DNA of 64,000 nucleotides from Chitinophaga sp. YR627. GTDB lineage: Bacteria > Bacteroidota > Bacteroidia > Chitinophagales > Chitinophagaceae. Position 1 is the stretch's first letter. The number at the start of each line of letters is the position of its first letter. Under the pieces are notes generated by a model, which worked only from the letters and a program-made list of their open reading frames with translations, had not been told where the DNA came from and did not search any database. Made by a program: the position numbers and the translations under genes. The stretch lies in assembly GCF_900114995.1 (NCBI RefSeq), contig NZ_FOUX01000004.1, positions 682,001 to 746,000 on the forward strand, in the 5' to 3' direction. This document shows positions 32,752 to 42,920 of this stretch, one piece after another.

Positions 32752-34848
32752 CTACGCAGTTTTATTTACTAATTTCAGTAAGCCGGGAATCGTTCCCCTA
32801 TTATGTTGTGGTTTAAATATTACGATGACGCTTACGCCATCTTTGTTTGTCACGGATAGATTACCTTCCAGTTGTTCTGTCAGGGTTTCCATTAATATAA
32901 TTCCCATGGATGTCCGCTTACGTATCCCAAAATCAGCTGGCAGTCCTGTACCGTTATCCTTCACAGATAGCAGCAGATAATTTTCTGCCACATAATTAAG
33001 CACTATAGTGATCACACCTTCCTGCCCCGCAGGAAAAGCGTACTTGCATGCATTGGTGATGGCTTCGTTCAGGATCAACCCGATAGGCACCGCCTGATAT
33101 ACTTCCAGGTATACCTTCGTGAGATGCAAATCAAATGAAATCTGGTGTAATCCGTCAAAACTGTCTCTAAAATATGCAACAAGTTCCCGGATATATATAT
33201 CCATATCCAGTTCTGCTGCACTATCTTCCTGATACAGTTTCTGATGAATCAGGGAAACGGCCTGCATACGATGCCGGCTTTCCCGGATAGCAGCCCGTGC
33301 TGACTGATCATCTACATTGCCCGCCTGTGTATTCAGCAGACGAACAATGATCTGGAGATTATCTTTTGCCCGGTGATGTATTTCCCGGATCAGCCATTCC
33401 TTTTCTGCCACCAGCTTCCGTTGCCGGTTAACCAGGACATTCAGGGACTGATGCTGCTGACTGATCTCCTGTTGCTGCAAAGTTAAGTCACGATTGATCC
33501 GTTGCTTCAGCTGATAACGATTATACCCCAATACAAGCATCAACACCAGCATCGCTGTACCACCGATGATCATATTTCCTTCCAGACGTGCACGTTCCAA
33601 TGCAGCGCTTTGCAGTAAGCCTTCTCTTGTCAGCAGCTGAATACTTTTTTCTTTCAGTTGCAGATCATGATCCTTACGTTCGGCATCATATTGCAACTGC
33701 AACTGCGCGATCTGATGACTCTTTTCTTCTCCATAAAGAGAATCCTGCAACAATTTATATTGCTTGTAATAGTCAATCGCAGCTGCAAAATTACCTAGTG
33801 CAGAATCTGCACGGAAAAGATACGCGTAATCGTTCAACAGTTCATAAGCGTATCCACCACGCCGGCAATATTCTTCGTAAGCCCGGGCATAATAGCGCAG
33901 ATGCCCATAATCTGCTATCGCCTGATAATAGTTCAGCAATGCTACATATATGACATCCTGGACATAATTATAGCGATCAAACTTACTGGATAAGTTCAGC
34001 AGTTTTTGTACATACACATTAGCTTCATCATATCGCCCCATACTGACATTACTAAGACACAATCCGGCGGCAAAAGTGATCCTGTCTTCATCATAAGTAA
34101 GCGGGTATCGCTTTTCTGTGGATGTCAGTATACCGATTGCTAACCGGGGTTGTCCCAGCCGCCAGTAAGTACTGGCGATATTCGGAACCAATGTCAGTAT
34201 GGAAGCAGTATCCTTCCATTTATACGCAACACCCAATGATCTTTTAAAATATATCAGCGCTTTGTTATACTCTGCCAGATGGTATAAAGTCAGTCCAAGT
34301 CTGTTGTAGATAGTACATAACTGCAAACTGGAATCCTGTTGTGCTTCTGCCGTCCGGACAGCCAGGAAACCATATTTCAATGCAACATCATAGTGGGCCT
34401 TTTGCCCGTTTACATTCCCCAGAAGATCATAGATGCCCTGTAAAGCGGTATATCCTATTTCCTTATAAATAGTCAGTGCCTGTAACAGTTCCTTTTCAGC
34501 AGGCGCCAGTGAACCCTGGTGATTATGGCAGTCGCCAAGGATCTGTAATGCATCTGCTTCCTTCCGGCGGTTAAGCGCCTTACGGTAAAGATGAACCGCC
34601 TGCTCATAACAGGCAATACGCTGCACCAGCTCTTTGTCTGAATAGATACTATAATCCAGTGCCACCTTCATCCAGACGTCTGCTATACCCTCAGGAACAG
34701 GATATTGCGCTGTTTCCGGCAGGGGAAATGGCAACAAGGTATTTTGTTGTGCGGATGTATGATCCGTCCAGATGCAAAACAGTACACAACAGCACCAGCG
34801 TAGCATTTTCCGGCAGAAATTTATATAGTCCCCGATGGTGTCAGGCAT
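32752..34848 (-). CDS. TPR sensor histidine kinase 1 (HisKA_2)
   Basis: A 698-residue sensor: signal peptide (ends HTSAQQ), TPR repeats over about residues 60-390, one TM segment (MIIGGTAMLVLMLVLGY) and a long cytoplasmic helix, a HisKA_2 domain with His491 in EIHHRAKDNLQII, and HATPase_c with GLILNEAITNACKYAF and DNGTGLP. The H-box differs from the two upstream paralogues (HRAKDN against HRVKNN/HRVRNN). The periplasmic TPR domain presumably senses a protein or peptide partner. An alternative start is ATG 34806. The ATG at 34848 overlaps the end of the remnant gene by 8 bp and its stop abuts the response regulator. Confidence 0.9.
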   Translation of the reverse strand: MPDTIGDYINFCRKMLRWCCCVLFCIWTDHTSAQQNTLLPFPLPETAQYPVPEGIADVWMKVALDYSIYSDKELVQRIACYEQAVHLYRKALNRRKEADALQILGDCHNHQGSLAPAEKELLQALTIYKEIGYTALQGIYDLLGNVNGQKAHYDVALKYGFLAVRTAEAQQDSSLQLCTIYNRLGLTLYHLAEYNKALIYFKRSLGVAYKWKDTASILTLVPNIASTYWRLGQPRLAIGILTSTEKRYPLTYDEDRITFAAGLCLSNVSMGRYDEANVYVQKLLNLSSKFDRYNYVQDVIYVALLNYYQAIADYGHLRYYARAYEEYCRRGGYAYELLNDYAYLFRADSALGNFAAAIDYYKQYKLLQDSLYGEEKSHQIAQLQLQYDAERKDHDLQLKEKSIQLLTREGLLQSAALERARLEGNMIIGGTAMLVLMLVLGYNRYQLKQRINRDLTLQQQEISQQHQSLNVLVNRQRKLVAEKEWLIREIHHRAKDNLQIIVRLLNTQAGNVDDQSARAAIRESRHRMQAVSLIHQKLYQEDSAAELDMDIYIRELVAYFRDSFDGLHQISFDLHLTKVYLEVYQAVPIGLILNEAITNACKYAFPAGQEGVITIVLNYVAENYLLLSVKDNGTGLPADFGIRKRTSMGIILMETLTEQLEGNLSVTNKDGVSVIVIFKPQHNRGTIPGLLKLVNKTA

Positions 34849-35089
34849 AGTTTGAGATTTCCTTCTCCAGTGCTCCCGATCCGGTAAAAGCTTGTTTCTC
34901 CTGGTATTTAAAGTTGACTGTAAGTATTACACCGATCCTGCTCTCTATGTTCAATATCTCCTGCAAATGTTCCCATAAGGTACGCTTCAGGTCCACCTTT
35001 TCATCAACAGATAACCGTATGCTGTTTTGGACAACATATGGCAATAAGTATCCTGTCAGGCAGTTGGAAAGCCCCCATTGCCAATTCAT
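34841..35089 (-). pseudogene. Remnant of a fourth TPR/HisKA_2 kinase (HATPase end only)
   Basis: An 82-residue frame whose C-terminal half, TLWEHLQEILNIES then GVILTVNFKYQE, aligns with the kinase 2 C-terminus, TLSEQLDGSLDIQS then GVVITVNFRYQE. The DNA is also similar (for example ctcctg..a....aagttgactgt at 34898 and 35361). The N-terminal part (GLSNCLTGYLLPY) looks like a decayed GLILNEAITNAIKY N-box. The region between, with the G1/G2 ATP-lid, is missing, so it cannot be an active kinase. It overlaps the start of kinase 1 by 8 bp and may only aid its translation. Confidence 0.7.
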
Positions 35090-35297
35090 AGATAAATAAT
35101 TTAATACGCTCTTTGTCTGAGGTTCTACTTTTAATGTTGTTTTCTTGTTACGCTAAGGATCGGTTCGTCAGCAATTGTTATTTCTCAAGAAATGGCTTGT
35201 TCGCTTAATTGTGTGATTGACAGCTGAAAATACAACATTTTTTCAAGACCGTATAGACCACTTATAACATAGGGATAAATCATCATTTAAAACAATA

Positions 35298-37622
35298 TTA
35301 AGACATGACGCCATAGGAGGAGCTCAATGCTGATGCTGCTGTTTCCTGCGCCGGTTCAGGCTCCTGATACCTGAAGTTGACTGTTATTACCACACCACTT
35401 TCACTCTGAATATCCAGGGAGCCATCCAGCTGTTCACTCAGCGTGTGCATCAGCATCAGCCCCATTGATTTCCTGACACCTGTAACAGCATTTGTCGCGA
35501 ATCCTTTACCGTTATCTGCAATCACCAGCGTAAGCTGATCTCTTCCGGTAAACTGCAGGGAAATCAATATGGTACCGTTATCGGTAAATGCGTATTTGAT
35601 CGCATTGGTGATCGCTTCATTCAGAATCAGTCCAATGGGTACAGCCTGAGACACATCCAGCTTAACGGGAGCTATCTGCATATCAAATCGTATCCTGCTG
35701 GCCCCTGTAAAGCCATCCTGCAGGAAATGGATCAGTTCGTGTATATAGACGTTGATATCGATCAGGGCCATATTTTCTGACTGATAGAGTTTATGATGGA
35801 TCAGGGAAATCGCCTGCATCCGAAAACGGCTCTCTCTGATCGCATTCAGGGCATCTTTATCATCCAGAAAAGCGGCCTGCGTATTCAACAGGCTCATGAC
35901 AATCTGGAGGTTATTCTTTACCCGGTGATGGATCTCCTTTACTAACCATTCCTTTTCTTCCAGCAGTTTATGTTGCGAGGAGATCAGTGCCTGCAGGGAC
36001 AGATTCTGCTGATTAATTTCATCCTGCTGTACCTTGAGCTGGCGGTTACTACGTAATCGCAGCTGATAACGGTTATATCCCAGTAAAAGGACGATGACAA
36101 GCATGACTGCGCCAAAAATGATCACATTCCGGGTGAATCTGGCTCTTCTTAATTCGGCTTTTTGCAGCTGACTATCCCTGGTCAGCAGTTCGATACTCTT
36201 TTGTTTCAGTTCGAGGGCCTGGTCCTTCTTTTCCGTATCAAACTTCACCTGCAGCTGGTTGATCTGACTGGTTTTCCTGACGCTGAACAGGGAATCACTA
36301 TAGAATTTATACAGCTGAAAATGCCTGATAGAAGACGAAAAATCTCCTCTGGCGGAATCTGCTTTGTACCACATACGGTAGTTTCTCGCCTCTTGTGCCA
36401 GCATGCTGTATTTCTTTGTGATAAAGCCTATTTCCTCACATTCTTCGATCGTCTTTTCATACTGTCGGGTCATATAATAGAAACTGGAGGTGGCAGTGAG
36501 CAGTTGAAATCTGTTCACGTCATTCCGGTCCATGGTTTTCTCTTTTGCCACCAATCGCATTACATAGGGGCGTGCTGCATCCAGTTTATCTCCTGCTATA
36601 TAAGCATGTACCATAGCCACCTCCAGCAGCACTTTAGGTTTTTCTCCCGCAGGAGGGAAAAAGCGTTCCTCCCGCTTCAGCACACGTAAGGCAGCAACAC
36701 CGTTTTTAAGACGGATATAGGAGTTAGCAAGATTACCAGTGATATATTGCATGGAGGTCGTATCCTTCAGTTTTTCGGCGATAGTAAATGCCTTATTATA
36801 CGCATCCACCGACTTTTCAAAAGTCTCCATCTCATAGTACATCATACCCAGACCATTGTAAGCAGTAGACAGTGACTGTGTCGTATCACCGATCGATTCT
36901 ATTTCCTTTATGGCCCGCAGCTGATAGTCGAGCGCCGCGCTTAGTTCGCCGGTCGATCTGTATGCCAGTCCGAGGAGATCATATACACCTCCCAGGTGTG
37001 TATAACCGATCTTCTTATATAATGCTTCTGCCTGGTGCAACAGTTCAATCGCTTTGTACATGTCAGGGACACCAATCACGTAGTCGGCAAGTAAGGTGAG
37101 CGTATTTGCCTGTTTCAGGTGATTACCTATTTTCGCATATAGTTTGACCGCCATTTCCTGGTCATGTATGGCTTCTGCCAGGTTTTCATCATCCTCATAA
37201 GAAATATACCTGGACAATTCCACATATGCATCCCCCTGTAATTCATCCTGACGGGCACGTTCAAACATCATTCTGGCCTTCCGGGCATATTCATTCCCTC
37301 TTGTCAGCTCTCCTTTTTCCCGGAATATCTTGGAATAGATCATACAGGCCTGCCCCTGCCAGCCGTCATTGTGCTGTTTTATACCGGCATTGAGCATCTT
37401 ATTAGCGCATAGAATGCTGCTATCTATATCTTTTGGCAATATTCCGGGTCTGTTAATGTAGTGTTCTCCCCAGGTAAAAAGCTGTTTAATATCCTGTTCG
37501 TCCGGCTTTTCCTTCATCAGCAAGACGCTGAGCTGCTTATCCTGTAGTGGCGTCTTATCCTGTGCAACACATTGCAAAACACATATTGTTACTAAACAAA
37601 TAAGCAATAGTAACCTGTTCAT
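35298..37622 (-). CDS. TPR sensor histidine kinase 2 (HisKA_2)
   Basis: A 774-residue sensor from ATG 37622, where a signal peptide begins (MNRLLLLICLVTICVLQC, cleavage near VAQD); the frame extends 40 codons upstream but that part is not signal-like. TPR repeats cover about residues 90-440, then TM NVIIFGAVMLVIVLLLGY, a coiled helix, HisKA_2 with His565 in EIHHRVKNNLQIVMSLLNTQ, and HATPase_c (GLILNEAITNAIKYAF, ADNGKGFA). It is the closest relative of kinase 3 and of the remnant. The Cys in its signal is followed by VAQ, so signal peptidase I cleavage is more likely than lipidation. Confidence 0.9.
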   Translation of the reverse strand: MNRLLLLICLVTICVLQCVAQDKTPLQDKQLSVLLMKEKPDEQDIKQLFTWGEHYINRPGILPKDIDSSILCANKMLNAGIKQHNDGWQGQACMIYSKIFREKGELTRGNEYARKARMMFERARQDELQGDAYVELSRYISYEDDENLAEAIHDQEMAVKLYAKIGNHLKQANTLTLLADYVIGVPDMYKAIELLHQAEALYKKIGYTHLGGVYDLLGLAYRSTGELSAALDYQLRAIKEIESIGDTTQSLSTAYNGLGMMYYEMETFEKSVDAYNKAFTIAEKLKDTTSMQYITGNLANSYIRLKNGVAALRVLKREERFFPPAGEKPKVLLEVAMVHAYIAGDKLDAARPYVMRLVAKEKTMDRNDVNRFQLLTATSSFYYMTRQYEKTIEECEEIGFITKKYSMLAQEARNYRMWYKADSARGDFSSSIRHFQLYKFYSDSLFSVRKTSQINQLQVKFDTEKKDQALELKQKSIELLTRDSQLQKAELRRARFTRNVIIFGAVMLVIVLLLGYNRYQLRLRSNRQLKVQQDEINQQNLSLQALISSQHKLLEEKEWLVKEIHHRVKNNLQIVMSLLNTQAAFLDDKDALNAIRESRFRMQAISLIHHKLYQSENMALIDINVYIHELIHFLQDGFTGASRIRFDMQIAPVKLDVSQAVPIGLILNEAITNAIKYAFTDNGTILISLQFTGRDQLTLVIADNGKGFATNAVTGVRKSMGLMLMHTLSEQLDGSLDIQSESGVVITVNFRYQEPEPAQETAASALSSSYGVMS

Positions 37623-37815
37623 AAATCGTTTTTTAGTACATCTCTTTCCGCTGACAGACCCTGTGCTGTCTTTACAGCAACTTACTTTCCTGTTTACCGG
37701 TATTTGCTCATTGTAAGGTCTGGCCATGATGATGGCTTTCAAAATATGGCATAGTAGGTTGAGACCGCGTGAAAATACGCAATTTTAAGGTATCAGTCAA
37801 TGCCTGTAGGGTTAA

Positions 37816-40089
37816 TCAGCTCTTTTGCTGTTTAAAAGACACTTGTACAGACACTCCCGGCGCTTCTTTAATTTCAAGCGTTCCTTCCAGTTGCTCTGTC
37901 AATGTCTCTATAAGGCGGATGCCCATAGTACCATGAGTATAGACGTCAAAGCCGGCAGGAAAACCATGTCCGCTGTCAGCTACACGTAATAATAATTGTG
38001 CTTCCCCTATATATTGGAGTGAGACATAGATGATGCCGTTCTCATTTTTGGGGAAAGCATATTTGATGGCATTGGTCAGTGCCTCATTCAGTATCAGGGA
38101 CACGGGTACAGCCTGGGATACATCCAGCTTTACCGGGGCGATATTGATATCAAAATAGAGCTGCTGTAAGCCGCCGAAATTGTCTTTCAGACCAGCTATC
38201 AGTTCACGGATGTAATTCTGCATATCGATCAGGGCCATGTTGGCAGACAGATATAATTTCTGATGGATCAGTGAAATAGCCTGCATACGATACCGGCTTT
38301 CACTGATGGCTTCCAGTGCATCGCTGTTATGGAGATAAGCTGCCTGCGTATTCAGCAGACTCATTACTATCTGCAGATTGTTTCTCACCCGGTGATGTAT
38401 TTCCTTTACCAGCCATTCCTTCTCTTCCAGTAATTTCTCCTGTACATCTATCAGCCCCTGTAAGGACTGGTTCTGCAACCAGATCTCTTCCTGTTTTTGC
38501 TGCAACCGTTTGTTACTGGCCTGTTTCAGCTGATAGCGATTGTAACTTAATATCAACAGCAGCAAAAGCATAACAGCGCCAAAGATGATAATATTACGGG
38601 TCAGACGCGCCTCCTTCAGGGCGGCTCTTTGTAACAGACCCTGACGGGTCAGCAATTCTATATTCTGCTGCTTTAGGGTGATATCCTTATTCTTCTGGTC
38701 AAAATCGTACTGTACCTGCAGTCTGGCGATCTCACCCGCTTTGGAGATCCTGAACAGGGAATCATTCAGTACCTTGTAATCTTTATAATGCCGGATCGCC
38801 GCCGGATAATTTCCCAAAGCGGAATCAGCCCGGAACCATTGCAGATAGTTGTGAGACAGTCCATTTAACTGACCTATCTGCTTACAGACCTCTGCCTGTA
38901 ACGCACAAAATCCTGCGGCTTTTTCAAATTGCCTTGCATGTATATAATACATTACCAGGGCCGAGTAGATCATGGTCTGATAATAATTATACTTTGACAT
39001 ATTTGCGGAGATGGTCAGCAAACCAGGTACAAAAGCAGCGGCCTTGTCCAGCTGTTGCAGCTGCACATAACATCGGATCAGGTTTGTAGAGATCCAGATA
39101 CGGTCTTTCTGAATGGGTTCTTTATATAGTTCGACAATTCTGTTCAGGAGTTCCAGTGCCTTTGCCGGCTGATTATCTCTCAGGTAGATGGTAATAAAAT
39201 TCGTACTTACGGTCAGAATAGCCGTAGTATCCCTATAGTGACTGGCTATTTTCAGCGACCGCTGTGCGAAGTCCAGCGCATGTTGATAGTCGCCCAGTTC
39301 ATATAGGGTAACACTGAGCCGGTTCAGGATCGTACATAGCTGCAATGAACTATCTTTTTGTTCCTCAGCGGTTTTCAATGCCAGCAAACCATAAGTCAGT
39401 CCCTGACTGTAATCTCCTTTACCGGTGGCGATCGTTCCCAGCAGATCATAGATCCCCTGTAAGTCCTTACGGCCGGTTTTCTTATATATTGCAAGTGTTT
39501 TATTCAGGTATAGCAGGGCTTCATCATATTTCCCCCAGCAATGGTAACAGTCGCCCGTCATTTTACAGGCATAGGCTTCTTCGGCGGTATTACCTGCCAT
39601 TCTATACTGGATAATGGCATTTTCGTACAAATGGATCCTTTCCTTCAGTTCAGCTTCTATATCTATGCTATAGTAATGACCAGTCTCCATGAGCACATCT
39701 GCTATGTCACCGGGGTAATGAAGGGCGGTCAGTATTTGTCTGGCTTTAACAACAGCTGCTTTGCCTTCTGTATAAAGGCCTTTTTCACGATATGCTTTTG
39801 ACTGGAGGTAATAACTACGGGCTTCCCAGCGGGGTATCCGGCTATATGTATTGAGGGCGGAGGCTTTTTTCAGATATAGGAATGCACTATCCATATCTTT
39901 CTGTCCGGCGCCGGGAAGACGAATATAGGCTTCTGCGATGGCCAGTGAGAGCCGGATCTTTCCGGTATCAGTCGTGCTTTTTTCCAGCGAACGTTGTAAT
40001 ACAGGGATGGATACGCCATACTGTTGCCGGGCCATACCGGGTAGTATGCCCAACAGCACGAAATGGAGGACCAGTAAAAGCCTGTTCAT
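37816..40089 (-). CDS. TPR sensor histidine kinase 3 (HisKA_2)
   Basis: A 757-residue sensor and the first gene of the minus-strand cluster. Signal peptide MNRLLLVLHFVLLGILPGMA, TPR repeats (about 40-440), TM NIIIFGAVMLLLLLILSY, HisKA_2 with His565 in EIHHRVRNNLQIVMSLLNTQ and HATPase_c (SLILNEALTNAIKYAF, ADSGHGFP). The phosphoacceptor falls at the same residue number as in kinase 2, reflecting a tandem duplication. In G1 the usual Asp-x-Gly is D-S-G. It ends 193 bp before kinase 2 starts. Confidence 0.9.
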   Translation of the reverse strand: MNRLLLVLHFVLLGILPGMARQQYGVSIPVLQRSLEKSTTDTGKIRLSLAIAEAYIRLPGAGQKDMDSAFLYLKKASALNTYSRIPRWEARSYYLQSKAYREKGLYTEGKAAVVKARQILTALHYPGDIADVLMETGHYYSIDIEAELKERIHLYENAIIQYRMAGNTAEEAYACKMTGDCYHCWGKYDEALLYLNKTLAIYKKTGRKDLQGIYDLLGTIATGKGDYSQGLTYGLLALKTAEEQKDSSLQLCTILNRLSVTLYELGDYQHALDFAQRSLKIASHYRDTTAILTVSTNFITIYLRDNQPAKALELLNRIVELYKEPIQKDRIWISTNLIRCYVQLQQLDKAAAFVPGLLTISANMSKYNYYQTMIYSALVMYYIHARQFEKAAGFCALQAEVCKQIGQLNGLSHNYLQWFRADSALGNYPAAIRHYKDYKVLNDSLFRISKAGEIARLQVQYDFDQKNKDITLKQQNIELLTRQGLLQRAALKEARLTRNIIIFGAVMLLLLLILSYNRYQLKQASNKRLQQKQEEIWLQNQSLQGLIDVQEKLLEEKEWLVKEIHHRVRNNLQIVMSLLNTQAAYLHNSDALEAISESRYRMQAISLIHQKLYLSANMALIDMQNYIRELIAGLKDNFGGLQQLYFDINIAPVKLDVSQAVPVSLILNEALTNAIKYAFPKNENGIIYVSLQYIGEAQLLLRVADSGHGFPAGFDVYTHGTMGIRLIETLTEQLEGTLEIKEAPGVSVQVSFKQQKS

Positions 40090-40212
40090 AGATCAACGTT
40101 TAAATATCTCTCTGCAGTCGGAGGCGAAGCACAATGATCCGACATTGTTTTTAATATTTCCCGCCTTTCGATGATATATACAATAGATTCGATAATAGGG
40201 CAATTGACATAT

Positions 40213-40629
40213 TTATTTCACTTGCAGCCATTCCGCTAAGACATCGGTTTTAAGCAGCCCGGCATGGAAATCTTTCATCCGGTAATGTGTATCCAGTATG
40301 ATCCAGGCAGGATAGGCCACCTGTTTAAATGCTACGGGATCGATAATTTCGTTAAAAGCAGCAAAGTCGGCACTTTCAGCATTCACGCTGACAAAATAAT
40401 ACTTTTCGGATAAAAGTTGTTGTAACGCGGGAGAACGTTTTATTTGTTTTTCCTGGATTCTGCAATAGCTGCACCAGGTGGTATAGAGTTCGATCACAAC
40501 AGGCCGGGGTTGTATAGCCATACTGTCTTTCAGCTGGGCAAAAGTTACCGGCCCATGCTGTGCATGAGCCGGTAGTAACAGCACAAGGCTGCTTATAAGA
40601 CAGGTGATGGATAGCAGGGCTGTTTTCAT
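40213..40629 (-). CDS. Exported thioredoxin-like protein
   Basis: A 138-residue protein with signal peptide (ends PAHAQ) and a thioredoxin fold with the redox motif WCSYC near residue 52 (W-C-x-x-C) and cis-Pro block QVAYPAWII. It should act in the periplasm as a thiol-disulfide reductase or oxidase. Its ATG overlaps the TGA of the TonB receptor gene (ATGA), so the two are translationally coupled. A role in keeping the plug cysteines of that receptor reduced, or in metal transfer, is an inference from this coupling. Confidence 0.88.
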   Translation of the reverse strand: MKTALLSITCLISSLVLLLPAHAQHGPVTFAQLKDSMAIQPRPVVIELYTTWCSYCRIQEKQIKRSPALQQLLSEKYYFVSVNAESADFAAFNEIIDPVAFKQVAYPAWIILDTHYRMKDFHAGLLKTDVLAEWLQVK

Positions 40630-42908
40630 TGATAGAGATTGTATCGTATGCCCAGAAATCCCCTGACGCCCTGTAAGGGGGCATAATTATATTCTGTATC
40701 GAAAGTATAACCATTCGGATTGTTCACCGGGTCATTCACATATTTATCAAATGGATCAAAAGGACGTATCAGGGCGTATTCAGGTACGTAATTCAGCAGA
40801 TTTTTCACCCCCCCATACACTTCCCATCCTTTGGCAAACTTCTTTGTTACCTGCACGTTTGCCAGCAGAAACCAGGGTGAATAATCGGGTCTGAAGTCGT
40901 TATGCTGTACCGGCAGGCGCATAGGACCATTCCAGTTACCTGTAAGGTCTATACCGAAGTTGTAAGGAAAACTATATCCGATCGTAAATGTACCGGCCCA
41001 CTCAGGTGCGTATAATTGTCTGCTTTTCTGCGGGATACCGGCATCATCTTCATCTACCTGATATACATCCAGATAGGTCAATCCAGCCAGTACTTTCAGC
41101 GGAAATGCGAAAGCGGCGTCTACATTTAAAGAGATCCCCTGGGATATTGCATGTCCACGGAGGTTATCATAGATGATCTTATTGGGATCTACATCAAAAT
41201 CTCCGTTGATCTTATTGGTGAAATAGGAGTAGAAGCCGGTAGCATCCAGGTTGAGGAACGCGTTGTTCATCGGTATCTTCAGTACATAATTCAGGTTGGC
41301 GTTGTAAGACTTTTCCGGTTTCAGGGCTTCCGCTATCACCACCTGACGGGAACCGGTCAGCGCGGCATGGTCTTCTGTGAACAGGTTTACAACACGGAAT
41401 CCTGTTCCAAAACTGGCGCGCAGGGTATTGTCTGTATTGGGGGCCCATTTGTAGGCAATCCTGGGAGAATGGATACTTCCGTTGTATTTATCATGGTCAT
41501 AACGATAGCCTAACAGCAACTTATGCTTATCTGCCAGAGACCATTCGTCCTGTATGAAAGCACCTGGCAGCGGTGTCTTTGCGGGGATATTCACTTTACC
41601 ATCTTCTGAAAGCGTACCCGGCGTATTGTCATCATACCAGGTATAACGATAGGATGCACCCGTCAGCAGGTTGTGCTTTTCGCCCAGCTGTTTATCCCAG
41701 TAGAGCTGTGCAAAACCTACATGTTGTGTAGCCATATAGGGCGTTTTGCCATAGTAGGAGTTCTGTTCATGCCGGTTATAGGAGTATTGCAGCATGATCT
41801 TTTCCTTTACCGGCAACTGATACATACCTATCAGTTCCACTCGCTTTGTATAGATACTTTCCCCATAGATGCTGTCGCTGCCACGCCAGGATTTATTCCA
41901 GCGCATATCTCCGCCCCAGCGGTCTTCATATACATATCTGGCGGCAATACTGGCCTGACGGTCTTCTTTACGATGGAAGCCCCATTTATTAAAGACAGAA
42001 ATACGGTTTTGCAGGGTGAGGTCAGTAAAGCCATCTTTATTATTATCCTTCGGCTGCTGGTAGTTGAAATAGCTGACACCTATCAATCCCTGCGCATTAC
42101 CGGCTTTGACTTTCAGGGCTGCATCTACATTATATTCCCCCCAGGAGGTGCTATAGACGTCCGCACTCAGTAATGGCGCCTTCATGGGATTTTTAGTGAT
42201 CACATTCACAATCCCACCCATGGCTTCGGAGCCATAAAGAGAGGAACCGGGCCCCTTTACGACCTCAATACGTTCCACCATACTCATAGGGATGCCGCTT
42301 AGTCCATATACGGTGGATAAGGCACTGACAATGGGCATGCCATCAATCAGGATGAGGGTATAAGCCCCTTCCATCCCGTTGATGTGGATATCGCCGGTAT
42401 TGCAGATATTACAGTTCAGCTGCGGACGTACCCCATTCACCATACCGATGGACTCAAACAGGGAGGGGGATGGATTTTTCTGGAAATATTTAGGCGTATA
42501 GACTTCCACCGGCACCGGACTTTCTGCCCGGCTGACGGGTTTCAGGGTACCGGTTACTACGATGTCATTGAGTTTGGTAACATCTGCCTGCAAGCGGATC
42601 TGAATGTTTGCTTTTCCACCGGCGGTAACGGTTACCTTGCGCGTAAAAACGGTATATCCCGTCGCGGAGGCCTTCAGGGTATAAGTACCTGGTTTAAGGT
42701 TATTTATATGAAAATACCCGGTCGAATCTGTAGCGGCGCCTGCCTTATTTTCCACCAGCATGACATTCGCAAGGTACAAAGGCTGCCCATCAGATAACAC
42801 ACTCCCACTGATGGTACCAGTCGGTGCAGACGTCTGGGCGACCGAGGGAAATGCCAGTATAACAAGTAATGCTATTTTTAAATATACTAAAGTATAAATA
42901 CGGATCAT
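40626..42908 (-). CDS. TonB-dependent receptor with Cys-rich plug
   Basis: A 760-residue outer-membrane receptor: signal peptide (ends SVAQ), carboxypeptidase-regulatory-like domain (about 30-110), plug domain (about 115-235) with QLNCNICNTGDIHINGMEG and VVKGPGSSLYGSEAMGGIVN, and a 22-strand barrel. The C-x-x-C pair in the plug, directly before G-D-I-H-I-N-G, is unusual for siderophore receptors and is characteristic of a Bacteroidota subgroup that I associate with metal or cofactor uptake; the ligand is not established. Two dyad boxes lie 13 and 36 bp upstream of the ATG. It forms an operon with the thioredoxin-like gene. Confidence 0.9.
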   Translation of the reverse strand: MIRIYTLVYLKIALLVILAFPSVAQTSAPTGTISGSVLSDGQPLYLANVMLVENKAGAATDSTGYFHINNLKPGTYTLKASATGYTVFTRKVTVTAGGKANIQIRLQADVTKLNDIVVTGTLKPVSRAESPVPVEVYTPKYFQKNPSPSLFESIGMVNGVRPQLNCNICNTGDIHINGMEGAYTLILIDGMPIVSALSTVYGLSGIPMSMVERIEVVKGPGSSLYGSEAMGGIVNVITKNPMKAPLLSADVYSTSWGEYNVDAALKVKAGNAQGLIGVSYFNYQQPKDNNKDGFTDLTLQNRISVFNKWGFHRKEDRQASIAARYVYEDRWGGDMRWNKSWRGSDSIYGESIYTKRVELIGMYQLPVKEKIMLQYSYNRHEQNSYYGKTPYMATQHVGFAQLYWDKQLGEKHNLLTGASYRYTWYDDNTPGTLSEDGKVNIPAKTPLPGAFIQDEWSLADKHKLLLGYRYDHDKYNGSIHSPRIAYKWAPNTDNTLRASFGTGFRVVNLFTEDHAALTGSRQVVIAEALKPEKSYNANLNYVLKIPMNNAFLNLDATGFYSYFTNKINGDFDVDPNKIIYDNLRGHAISQGISLNVDAAFAFPLKVLAGLTYLDVYQVDEDDAGIPQKSRQLYAPEWAGTFTIGYSFPYNFGIDLTGNWNGPMRLPVQHNDFRPDYSPWFLLANVQVTKKFAKGWEVYGGVKNLLNYVPEYALIRPFDPFDKYVNDPVNNPNGYTFDTEYNYAPLQGVRGFLGIRYNLYQ

Positions 42909-42920
42909 TTTGTAATATTA

